Below are positions 1-12,168 of a stretch of DNA of 64,000 nt, one piece after another; position 1 is the stretch's first letter; the number at the start of each line of letters is the position of its first letter. The stretch is from contig JARWKL010000016.1 of the NCBI GenBank assembly GCA_029961685.1, positions 7,146,358 through 7,210,357 on the forward strand, given 5' to 3'. The notes beneath the pieces were generated by a model. That model was not told the origin of the DNA. It saw only the letters and a program-made list of their open reading frames with translations, and did no database searches. The position numbers were made by a program, and so were the translations under genes. Source of the stretch: Aristolochia californica. Taxonomy: Eukaryota > Streptophyta > Magnoliopsida > Piperales > Aristolochiaceae.

Positions 1-97
1 AACCACTTGAGAATTTGATTTTTTCCGCTCCTTGAAAATTTTGGAACATTAGGTCCACTTGCATCCTAAACATGTTTCTGGCATGCATATCCACCAC
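1..97 (+). repeat. Partial monomer at left window edge
   Basis: The window opens inside a monomer, at the AACCACTTGAGAATTTGATT segment about 97 bp before the landmark. The array therefore continues to the left of the window. Confidence 0.95.
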
Positions 98-2882
98 ATT
101 TAAAGCATGTTAGGTTCAGTTAGGAGGCCCTTTCCTGTAAAATTCCACCAAGCTCATTATTAGGGGTTGTACTAGTGGAATTTCCCAAACGTGGATAACA
201 AAAGCTTAGAGTTAATTTTTAGTGCGTGAAATAATTTTCAAATTTTTTTTGGCATACATGAACTCTAAAATTTTCTTTTTCTTATGCCTTAATATCTTTT
301 TTGTTTACGAGAAAAATGGGAGAGTGAAAACTCAAGTTTGGATCTGAAAACAAATTTGAGCATCCAAGATGGAAATGCACAAATGCTGAGAAAGATAGAT
401 CCAAAAAGTATCTGTGATTTTTAAGGATAGGCAAAAAGTGGGTTGTTTAGCTCTGGTAAATATCCAACAACTCGAGAATTTGATTTGTTCCACTCCTTGA
501 AATTTTTGGATCATTAGGTCCACTTGCATCCTCAACATGTTTCTGGCATGCATATCCACATCATTTAAAGCATGTTAGGATAGGTTAGAAGTCACTTTCC
601 TATAAAATTACACCAAGCTTATTAAATTAGGGATTGTTCAAGTGGAATTTCCCAAACATGCATAAACAAAACCTTGGAGTTCATTTTTAGTGCGTGAAAT
701 AATTTTAAAATTTTTTGTTGCGTACATGAACTTTGAAATTTTCATTTTGTTATGCCTTATAACTTTTTTGTTTACAAGAAAAATGGGAGAGTGAAAACTC
801 AAGTTTGGATTTGAAAACAAATTTGAGCATCCAAGATGGAAATGAAGAAATGCTGATAGAGATAGTTTCAAAAAGTACCTATGATTTTTAAGGATAGGCA
901 AAAAGTGGGTTGTTTGGTTATGGTAGATATCCAACCACTTGAGAATTTGATTTTTTCCACTCTTGAAATTTTTGGATCATTAGGTCAACTTGCAACATCA
1001 ACATGTTTCTGGCATGCATATCCACCACATTTAAAGAATGTTAGGATCAGTTAGAAGTCCCTTTCCTATAAAATTCCACCAAGCTGATTATTAGGGGTTG
1101 TACTAGTGGAATTTCCCAAACATGGGTAACAAAACCTTGGAGTTCATTTTTAGTGCGTGAAATAATTTTCAAATTTTTTTTCTTACATAAACTCTTAAAT
1201 TTTCATTTTGTTATGCCATATATCTTTTTTGTTTACGAGAAAAATGGGAGAGTGAAAACTCAAGTTTGGATTTGAAAAAAAATTTGAGCATCCAAGATGG
1301 AAATGCAGAAACGCTGAGAGAGATAGTTCCAAAAAGTATCTGTGATTTTTAAAGATAGGCAAAAAGTTGGTTGTTTGGCTCTGATAATTATCCATCCACT
1401 AGAGAATTTGATTTTTTCCACTCCTTGAATTTTTTGGATCATTAGGTCCACTTGCATCCTCAACATGTTTCAGGCATGCATATCCACCTCATTTAAAGCA
1501 TGTTAGGATCAGTTAGAAGTCCCTTTCCTATAAAATTCCACCAAGCTTATGATTAGGGGTTGTACTAGTGGAATTTCCCAAGCATGGATAACAAAACCTT
1601 GGAGTTCATTTTTAATGCGTGAAATAAATTTCAAATTTTTTTTTGCAAACATGATTTTTTTAATTTTCATTTTGTTATGCCTTATATCATTTTTGTTTAC
1701 GAGAAAAATGGGAGACTGAAAACTCAAGTTTGGATCTGAAAAAAAGTTGGGCATCCAAGAAGCAAATGCACAAATGCTGAGAGAGATAGTTCCAAAAAGT
1801 ATCTGTGATTTTTAAGGATAGCCAAAAAGTGGGTTGTTTGGCTCTAGTAAATATCCAACCACTTGAGAATTTGATTTGTTCCACTCCTTGATATTTTTGG
1901 ATTGTTAGGTCCACTTGCATCCTCAACATGTTTCTGGCATGCACATCCACCACATTTAAAGCATGTTAGGATCAGTTAGAAGTCCCTTTCCTATAAAATT
2001 CCACCAAGTTTATTATATTAGGGGTTGTACTTGTGGAATTTTCCAAACATGGATAACAAAACCTAGGGGTTCATTTTTAGTGCGTGAAATAAATTTCAAA
2101 TTTTTTTTTCATACATGATTTTTTAAATTTTCATTTTGTTATGCCTTATATCTTTTTTGTTTACGAGAAAAATGGGAGAGTGAAAAATCAAGTTTGGATC
2201 TGAAAACAAATTTGAGTATTCAAGAAGGAAATCCGCAAATGCTGAGAGAGATAGTTCCATAAAGTATCTGTGATTTATAAGGATAGGCAAAAAGTGGTTG
2301 TTTGGCTCTAGTAAATATCCAACCACTTGAGAATTTGATTTTTTTCCGCTCCTTGAAAATTTTGGAACATTAGGTCCACTTTCATCCTCAACATGTTTCT
2401 GGCAAGTATATCCACCACATTTAAAGAATGTTAGGTTCAGTTAGAAGTCCCGTTCCTATAAAATTCCACCAAGCTATTATTAGGGGTTGTACTAGTGGAA
2501 TTTCCCAAACATGGATAACAAAACCTTGGAGTTCATTTTTAGTGCGTGAAATAATTTTCAGTTTTTTGTTCCATTCATGAACTCCAAAATTTTCTTTTTG
2601 TTATGCCTTTATTTCTTTTTTTTTTTACGAGAAAAATGGGACAGTGAAAACTCAAGTTTGGATCAGAAAACAAATTTGAGCATCCAAGATGGAAATGCAC
2701 AATTGCTTAGAGAGATAGTTACAAAAAGTATCTGTGATTTTTAAGGATAGGCAAAAAGTGGGTTGTTTGGCTCTGGTAAATATCCAACCACTTGAGAATT
2801 TGATTTTTTCCACTCCTTGATATTTTTTGATTGTTAGGTCCACTTGCATCCTCAACATATTTATGGCATGCACATCCACCAC
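1..2882 (+). repeat. Diverged monomers at left end, weak period-two signal
   Basis: About seven monomers. Two of them, 1491-1953 and 2419-2882, share the rare variants GATTGTTAGG and GCACATCCACC, about 930 bp apart, which hints at a two-monomer period. No other higher-order pattern was resolved and nothing but satellite is present. Confidence 0.55.
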
Positions 2883-3813
2883 ATTTAAAGCATGTTAGGA
2901 TCAGTTAGACGTCCCTTTCCTATCAAATTCCACCAAGTTTATTATATTAGGGGTTGTACTAGTAGAATTTCCCAAACATGGATAACAAAACCTTGGAGTT
3001 CATCTTTAGTGTGTGAAATAATTTTCAAATCTTTTTTTGCATACATGAACTCTAAAATTTTCTTTTTGTTATGCCTTAATATCGTTTTTGTTTACGAGAA
3101 AAATGGGAGAGAGAAAAATCAAGTTTGGATCTGAAAACAAATTTGAGCATCCAAGATGGAAATTCACAAATACTGAGAGTGATAGTTCCAAAAAGTATCC
3201 GTGATTTTAAAGGATAGGCAAAAAGTGGGTTGTATGGCTCTGGTAAATATCCAACCACTTGAGAATTTGATTTCTTCCACTCCTTGAAATTTTTGGATCA
3301 TTAGGTCCACTTGCATCCGCAACATGTTTCTTGCATGCATCTCCACCACATTTCAAGCATGTTAGGATCAGTTAGAAGTCCCATTCCTATAAAATTCCAC
3401 CAAGCTTAATATTAGGGGTGGTACTAGTGGAATTTCCCAAACATGGATAACAAAACCTTGGAGTTCATTTTTAGTGCGTGAAATAATTTTTAAATTTTCT
3501 TTTGCATACATGAACTCTAAAATTTTCATTTTGTTATGTCTTAATATCTTTTTTTTTACCAGAAAAATGGGAGAGTGAAAACTCAAGTTTGGATCTTAAA
3601 ACAAATTAGGGCATCCATGTTGGAAATTCACAAATGCTGAGAGAGATAGTTCCAAAAAGTATCTGTGATTTTTAAGGATATGCAAAAAGTGGGTTGTATG
3701 GCTCTGGTAAATATCCAACCACTTGAGAATTTGAATTCTTCCACTCCTTGAAATTTTTGGATCATTAGGTCCACTTGCATCCGCAACATGTTTCTTGCAT
3801 GCATCTCCACCAC
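2883..3813 (+). repeat. Adjacent duplicate monomer pair
   Basis: Monomers 2883-3349 and 3350-3813 share several private variants close to their right ends: CATCCGCAACATG, TTCTTGCATGCATCTCC, and CATTTCAAGCATG just beyond. They also share TTGTATGGCTCTGG. The spacing is 464 bp. This fits a fairly recent single-monomer tandem duplication. Confidence 0.75.
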
Positions 3814-5652
3814 ATTTCAAGCATGTTAGGATCAGTTAGAAGTCCCTTTCCTATAAAATTACACCAAGCTTATTATTAGAGGTTGTACTAGAGGAATTTC
3901 CCAAACATGGATAACCAAACCTTGGAGTTCATTTTTAGTGCGAGAAATAATTTTCAAAATGTTTTTTTGCATACATGAACTCTAAAATTTTCTTTTTGTT
4001 ATGCCTTCATATCGTTTTTGTTTGCGAGAAAACTGAAGTTTGGATCTAAAAACAAATTTGAGCATCCAAGATGAAAATGCACACATGCTGAGAGAGATAG
4101 TTCCAAAAAGTATTTGTGATTTTTAAGGATAGGCAAAAAGTGGGTTTTTTGGCTCTGGTAAATATCCAGCCACTTGAGAATTTGATTTTTTCCATTCCAT
4201 GAAATTTTTGGTTCATTAGGTCCACTTGGATCCTCAACATGTTTCTGCATGCATATCCACCAGATTTAAAACATGTTAGGATCAGTTAGAAGTCCCTTTC
4301 CCATAAAATTCCACCAAGCTTATTATTAGGGGTTGTACTAGTGGAATTTCCCAAATATGGATAACAAAACCTTCGAGTTCATTTTTAGTGCGTAAGATAA
4401 TTTTCAATTTTTTTTTTGCATACATGAATTCTTTAATTTCCATTTTGCTATGCCTTAATATCTTTTTTGTTTACGAGAAAAATGGAAGAGTAAAAACTCA
4501 AGTTTGGCTCTGAAAAAAAAAAAATTGAGAATCCAAGATGGAAATGCACAAAGAGATAGGTCCAAAAAGTATCTGTGATTTTTAAGGATTGGCAAAAAGT
4601 GGGTTATTTGGCTCTGATAAATATCCAACCACTCGAGAATTTGATTTTTTCCTCTCCTTGAATTTTTTGGATCATTTGGTCCATTTTGCATCTTCAACAT
4701 GTTTCTGGCATGCATATCAACCACATTTAAAGCATATTAGGATTAGTTAGAAGTCCATTTCCCATAAAATTCCACCAAGCTTATTATTAGGGGTTGTACT
4801 AGTGGAATTTCCCAAACATGGATAACAAAACCTTGGAGTTTTTTTTTAGTGCATGAAGTAATTTTTAACTTTTTTTTGCATTCATGAACTCTTAAATTTT
4901 CATTTCGTTATGCCTTAATATCTTTTTTTTTACGTGGAAAATGGGAATGTGAAAACCTAAGTTTGGATCTTAAAAAAAATTTGAGCATCCAAGATGGAAA
5001 TGCACAAATGCTGAGAGATATAGTTCTAAAAAGTATCTGTGATTTTTAAGGATTCGCAAAAAGTGGGTTGTTTGGCTCTGGTAAATATCCAACCACTTGA
5101 GAATTTGATTTTTTCCACTCCTTGAAATTTTTGGATCATTAGGTCCACTTGCATCCTCAACATGTTTCTGGCATGCATATCCAACACATTTAAAGCATGT
5201 TAGGATCAGTTAGAAGTCCATTTCCTATAAAACTCCACCAAGCTTATTATTAAGGGTTGTACTAGTGGAATTTCCCAAATGTGGATAACAAAACCTTGGA
5301 GTTCATTTTTAGTGCGTGAAATAATTTTCAAATGTTTTTTTGCATACATGAATTCTAAAATTTTCATTTTTTTATGCCTTAATATATTTTTTGTTTACGA
5401 GAAAAATAGAAGAATAAAAACTCAAGTTTGGATCTGAAAAATTTTTTTAGCATCCAAGAAGGAAATGCACAAATGCAGAGAGAGATAATTCCAAAAAGTA
5501 TCTATGATTTTTAAGGATAGGCAAAAAGTGGGTTGTTTGGCTCTGGTAAATATCCAACCACTTGAGAATATGATTTTTTCCGCTCCTTGAAATTTTTGGA
5601 TCATTAGGTCCACTTGCATCCTCAACATGTTTCTGGCATGCATATCCACCAT
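3814..5652 (+). repeat. Unresolved monomers with small deletions
   Basis: Four monomers. The first (3814-4263) is 450 bp because of a 15-bp deletion near 4028. The second (3 to 4 bp short overall) lacks a few bases of the AATGCTGAG segment near 4550. I saw no clear higher-order order. Confidence 0.7.
4028..4033 (+). other. 15-bp deletion junction at a GAAAA repeat
   Basis: The normal order GAGAAAAATGGGAGAGTGAAAACTC is collapsed to GAGAAAACTG. The missing 15 bp lie between two GAAAA words, one of which remains at the junction, which fits slippage or short-repeat-mediated deletion. Confidence 0.7.
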
Positions 5653-8600
5653 ATTTAAAGCATGTTAGGATCAGTTAGAAGGCCCTTTCTTTTAAAATTC
5701 CACCAAGCTTATTATTAGGGGTTGTACTAGTGGAATTTCCAAAACATGGATGACAAAACCTTGGAGTTCATTTTTAGTGCACCAAATAATTTTCAAATTT
5801 TTTTTTGCATACATGAACTCTAAAATTTTAATTTTCTTATGCCGTAATATGTTTTTTCTTTACGAGAAAAATGGGAGAGTGAAAACTCATGTTTGGATCT
5901 GAAAACAAATTTGAGTATCCAAGATGGAAATGCACAAATGCGGAGAGATATAGTTCCAAAAAGTATCTGTGATTTTTAAGGATAGGCAAAAAGTGGGTTG
6001 TTTGGCTCTTGTAAATATCCAACCACTTCAGAATTTTATTTTTTCCGCTCCTTGAAATTTTTGGATCATTAGGTCCAATTGCATCCCCAACAAGTTTCTG
6101 GCATGCATATCCACCACATTTAAAGCATGTTAGGATCAGTTAGAAGTCCCTTTCCTGTAAAATTCCACCAATCTTATTATATTAGGGGTTGTACACGTGG
6201 AATTTTCCAAACATGGATAAACAAAACCTTGGAGTTCATTTTTAGTGCGTGAAATAATTTTAAATTTTTTTTTTGCAGACATGAACTCTAAAATTTTCAT
6301 TTTGCTATGCCTAAATATCTTTTTTGTTAAAGAGAAAAATGGGAGATTGAAAACTCAAGTTTGGATCTAGAAACAAATTTGAGCATCCAAGCTGGAATTG
6401 CACAAATGCTGAGAGAGATAGTTCAAAAAAGCATCTGTGATTTTTAAGGATAGGCAAAAAGTGGGTTGTTTCGCTCTGGTAAATATCCAACCACTTGAGA
6501 ATTTGATTTTTTCCACTCCTTGAAATATTTGGATCATTACGTCCATTTGCATGCTCAACATGTTTCTGGCATGCATATCCACTAGATTTAAACCATGTTT
6601 GGATCAGTTAGAAATCCCTTTCCTATAAAATTCCACCAAGCTTATTATTAGGGGTTGTACTAGTGGAATTTCCCAAACATGGATAACATAACCTTGGAGT
6701 TCATTTTCAGTGCGTGAAGTAATTTTTGAAAATTGTTTTTGCATTGATCATCTCGATAATTTTCATTTTGTTATGCCTTAATATATTTTTTGTTTACGAG
6801 AAAAAAGGGAATGTTAAAACTCAAGTTTGGATCTGAAAACAAATTTGAGCATCCAAGATGGAAATGCACAAATGCTGAGAGAGATAGTTCTAAAAAGTAT
6901 CTGTGTTTTTTAAGGATAGGCAAAAAGTGGGTGGTTTGGCTCTGGTAAATATCCAACCACTTGAGAATTTTATTTTTTTCGCTCCTTGAAATTTTTGGAT
7001 CATTAGGTCCACTTGCATCCTCAACTTATTTCTGGCATGCATATCCACCATATTGAAAGCATGTTAGGATCAGTTAGAAATCCCTTTCCTTTAAAATTCC
7101 ACCAAGCTTATTATTAGGGGTTGTACTAGTATAATTTCCAAAACATGAATAACAAAACCTTGGAGTTCATTTTTAGTGCGCCAAATAATTTTCAAATTTC
7201 TTTTTGCATACATGAACTCTAAAATTTCAATTTTGTTATGCCTTAATATGTTTTTTGTTTACGAGAAAAATGGGAGAGTGAAAACTCAAGTTTGGATCTG
7301 AAAACAAATTTGAGCGTCCAAGATGGAAATGCACAAATGCTGAGGGATATAGTTCCAAAAAATATCTGTGATTTTTAAGGATAAGCAAAAAGTGGGTTGT
7401 TATGCTCTTGTAAATATCCAGCCACTTCAGAATTTTATTTTTTCCGCTCCTTGAAATTTTTGGATCATTAGGTCCAGTTGCATCCTCAACTTGTTTCTAG
7501 CATGCATATCCACCACATTTAAAGCATGTTAGGATAGGTTAGAAGTCCGTTTCCTAAAAAATTCCTCCAAGCTTATTATTAGAGGTTGTACTAGTAAAAT
7601 TTCCCAAACATGGATAACAAAACCTTGGAGTTCATTTTTAGAGCGTGAAAAAATTTTCAAATTTTTTTTTGCATACATGAACTCTAAAATTTTCATTTTG
7701 TTATGCCTTCATATCTTTTTTGTTTACAAGAAAAATGGGAGAGTGAAAACTCAAGTTTGGATCTGAAAACAAATTTGAGCATCCAAGATAGAAATGCACA
7801 AATGCTGAGAGAGATAGTTCCAAAAAGTATTCTTGATTTTTAAGGATACGCAAAAAGTTGGTTGTTTGGCTCTGGTAAATATCCAACCAGTTGAGAATTT
7901 GATTTTTTTCACTCCTTGAAATTTTTGGATCATTAGGTTCACTTGCATCCTCAACATGTTTCTGCATGCATATCCACCATATTTGAAGCATGTTAGGATC
8001 AGTTAGAAATCCCTTTCCTTTAAAATTCCACCAAGCTTATTATTAGGGGTTGTACTAGTGGAATTTCCAAAACATGGATAACAAAACCTTGGAGTTCCTT
8101 TTCAGTGCATCAAATAATTTTCAAATTTCTTTTTGCATACATGAACTCTAAATTTTTAATTTTGTTATGCCTTAATATGTTTTTTGTTTATGAGAAAAAT
8201 GGGAGAGTGAAAACTCAAGTTTAGATTTGGAAACAAATTTGAGCGTCCAAGATGGAAATGCACGAATGCTGAGAGATGTAGTTTCAAAAATTATCTGTGA
8301 TTTTTAAGGATAGGCAAAAAGTGGGTTGTTTGGCTCTTGTAAATTTCCAACCACTTCAGAATTTTATTTTTTCCGCTCCTTGAAATTTTTGGATCATTAG
8401 GTCCATTTGCATCCTCAACATGTTTCTGGCATGCATATCCACCACATTTCAAGCATGTTAGGATCAATTAGAAGTCCCTTTCCTATAAAATTCCACCATG
8501 CTTTTTATTAGGGGTTGTACTAGTGGAATTTCCCAAACATGGATAACAAAACCTTGGAGTTCATTTTCAGTGCGTGAAGGAATTTTAAAATTTTATTTTG

Positions 8601-8910
8601 CATTCATCAACACTAAAATTTTCATTTTGTTATGCCTTAATATATTTTTTGTTTACGAGAAAAATGGGAATGTTAAAACTCAAGTCGGGATCTGAAAACA
8701 AATTTGAGCATCCAAGATGGAAATGCACAAATGCTGAGAGAGATAGTTCCAAAAAGTATCTATGATTTTTAAGGATAGGCGAAAAGTGGGTTGTTTGGCT
8801 CTGGTAATAAGCCAACCACTTGAGAATTTGATTTTTTCCGCTCCTTGAAAATTTTGGATCATTAGGTCCACTTGTATCCTCAACTTTTTTCTAGCACACG
8901 TATCCACCAT
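5653..8910 (+). repeat. Mixed trimer/dimer higher-order block
   Basis: The variant CCACCATATT ends monomers at about 5652, 7051, 7980 and 8910, giving spacings of about 1399, 929 and 930 bp. TTCAGAATTTTATTTT occurs near 6028, 7424 and 8351, and CAAATAATTTTC preceded by a non-standard GCACC/GCGCC/GCATC near 5778, 7178 and 8106, with matching spacings. The block therefore contains one three-monomer and two two-monomer units of related type. Confidence 0.7.
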
Positions 8911-9375
8911 ATTTAAAGCGAGTTAGGATCAGTTAGAAGTCCCTTTCCTTTAAAATTCCACCAAGCTTATTATTAGGGTTTGTACTAGTGGAATTTCCAA
9001 AACATGGATAACAAAACCTTGAGTTCATTTTTATTGAGTGAAATAATTTTCAAATTTCTTTTTGCATACATGAACTCTAAAATTTTAATTTTTTTTATGC
9101 CTTAATATCTTTTTTGTTTACGAGAAAAATGGGAGAGTGAAAACTCAAGTTTAGATCTTGAAACAAATTTGAGCGTCCAAGATGGAAATGCACAAATGCT
9201 GAGAGACATAGTTCCAAAAAGTATCTGTGATTTTTAAGGATACGCAAAAAGTGGCTTGTTTGGCTGTGGTAAATATCCAACCACTTGAGAATGTGATTTT
9301 TTCCGCTCCTTGAAATTTTTGGATCATTAGGTCCACTTGCATCCTCAAGATGTTTCTGGCATGCATATCCACCAC

Positions 9376-12168
9376 ATTTAAAGCATGTTAGGATAGGTTA
9401 GAATTCCCTTTCCTATAAAATTCCACCAAGCTTATTATTAGAGGTTGAACTAGTGAAATTTCCCAAACATGGATAACAAAACCTTGGAGTTCATTTTTAG
9501 TGCGTAAAATAATTTTCAAATTTTTTTTTGCATACATGAACTCTAAAATTTTCATTTTGTTATGCCTTAATATCTTTTTTGTTTACGAGAAAAATGGGAC
9601 AGTGAAAACTCAAGTTTGGATCTGAAAACAAATTTGAGCATCCATGATGGAAATGCACCAATGCTGAGAGAGATAGTTCCAAAAAGTATCTGTGATTTTT
9701 AAGGATTGGCAAAAAGTGGGTTGTTTGGCTCTGGTAAACTTCCAACCACTTGAGAATTTGATTTTTTCCGCTCCTTGAAATTCTTGGATCATTAGGTCCA
9801 CTTGCATCCTCAACATGTTTCAGGCATGCATATCCACCACATTTAAACCATGTTAGGATCAGTTAGAAGTCCCTTTCCTATAAAGTTCCACCAAACTTAT
9901 TATTAGGGGTTGTACTAGTGGAATTTCCCAAACATGCATAAGAAAACCTTGGAGTTCATTTTTCGTGTGTTAAATAATTTTCAATTTTTTTTTTTTGCAT
10001 ACTTGAACTCCAAAATTTTCATTTTTTTATGCCTAAATATCTTTTTTTATTTACGAGAAAAATGGGAGAGTGAAAACTAAAGTTTGCTTCTAAAAACAAA
10101 TTTGAGCATCCAAGATGGAAATGCAAAAATGCTGAGAGAGATAGTTCCAAAAAGTATCTGTGATTTTTAAGGATAGGCAAAAAGTTGGTTGTTTGGCTCT
10201 AGTAAATATCCAACAACTTGAGAATTTGATTTTTTCCCCTCCTTGAAATTTTTGGATCATTAGGTCCACTCACATCCTCAACATGTTTCTTGCATGCATA
10301 TGCACCACATTTAAAGCATGTTAGGATTAGTTAGATGTTCCTTTCCTATAAAATTCCATCGACCTCATTATTAGGGGTTGTACTAGTGAAATTTTCAAAA
10401 CATGGATAAAAAAACCTTGGAGTTCAATTTTAGAGCGTGAAATAATTTTCAAATTATTTTTTGCATACATAAACTCTAAAATTTTCATTTTTTATGCCTT
10501 AATATCTATTTTGTTTAGGAAAAAAATGGGAGACTGAAAACTCAAGTTTGGATCTGTAAAACAATTTGAGCATCCATGATGGAAGTGCACAAATGCTGAG
10601 AGAGATAGTTCCAAAAAGTATCAGTGATTTTTAAGGATAGGAAAAAAGTGGGTTGTTTGGCTTTGGTAAACATCCAACCACTTGAGAATTTGATTTTTTC
10701 CTCCCCTTGATATTTTTGGATCATTGGGTCCTCTTGCATCCTCAACACGTTTCTGGCATGCATATCCACCACATTTAAAGCATATTAGGATCAGTTAGAA
10801 GTCCCTTTCCTACCAAATTCCACCAAGCTTATTATTAGGGGTCGTACTAGTGGAATTTCCCATACATGGATAACAAAGCCTTGGAGTTCATGTTTAGTGC
10901 GTGAATTAATTTTCAAATTTTTTTTTGCATACATGAACTCTAAAATTTTCATTTTGTTATGCCTTAATATCTTTTTTGTTTACGAGAAAAATGGGAGAGT
11001 GAAAACTCATGTTTGGATCTGAAAACAAATTTGAGCATCCAAGATGGAAATGCACTAATGCTGAGAGAGATAGTTCCAAAAAGTATCTGTGATTTTTAAG
11101 TATAGGCAAAAAGTGGTTTGTTTGGCTCTGCTAAATATCCAACCACTTGAGAATTTGATTTTTTCCTCTCCCTGAAATTTTTGGATCATTAGGTCCACTT
11201 GCCTCCGCAACAAGTTTCTGGCATGCGTATCCACCACATTTAAAGTATGTTAGGATCAGTTAGAAGTCCGTTTCCTTTAAAATTCCACGAAGTGTATTAT
11301 TTGGGGTTGTACTAGTGGAATTTCCCAAACATGGATAACAAAACCTTGGAGTTCATTTTTAGTGCGTGAAATAATTTTCAAATTTTTTTTTGCATACATG
11401 AACTTTAAAATTTTCATTTTGTTATGCCTTAATATCTTTTTTGTTTATGCGAAAAATAGGAGAGTGGAAATGAAAGTTTGTATCTAAAAACAAATTTGAG
11501 CATCCAAGATGGAAATGCACAAATACTGAGAGAGATAGTTCCAAAAAGTATATGTGATTTTTAAGGATAGGCAAAAAGTGGGTTGTTTGGCTCTGGTAAA
11601 CATCCAACCACTTCAGAATTTGATTTTTTACGCACCTTGAAATTTTAGGATCATTAGGTCCACTTGCATTCTCAACATTTTTCTGCCATGCATATCACCC
11701 ACATTTAAGCCATGTTCAGATCAGTTAGAAGTCCCTTTCCTGTAAAATTCCACCAAGCTTATTATTAGGGGTTGTACTAGTGGAATTTCCCAAACATGGA
11801 TAACAAAACCGTGGAGTTCATTTTTAGTGCGTGAAATAATTTTCAAATTTTCTTTTGCATACTTGAACTCTAAAAATTTTATTTTTATATGCCTTAAAGT
11901 CTTTTTTAATTAAGAGAAAAATGGGAGAGTGAAAATTCAAGTTTGGATCTGAAAACAAATTTGAGCATCCTAGATGGAAAAGCAATAATGCTGAGGGAGA
12001 TAGTTCCAAAAAGTATCTGTGATTTTTAAGGATCGTCAAAAAGTGGGTTGTTTGGCTCTGGTAAATATCCAACCACTTGAGAATTTGATTTTTTTCCTCT
12101 CCTTGAAATTTTTGGATCATTAGGTCCCCTTGCCTCCTCAACCTGTTTCTGGCATGCGTATCCACCAC
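9376..12168 (+). repeat. Six-monomer higher-order unit, copy 1
   Basis: About 2793 bp. Private variants recur about 2790 bp downstream in the next unit: CATGATGGAAATGCACCAAT near 9640, CGTGTGT near 9965, CCCCTCCTTG near 10236, TTAGATGTTCC near 10332, TCAATTTTAGAGCGT near 10423, and CCTCCCCTTGATA with CAACACGTTTC near 10700-10750. The order of variants is conserved between units, which defines a higher-order repeat rather than scattered shared mutations. Confidence 0.82.
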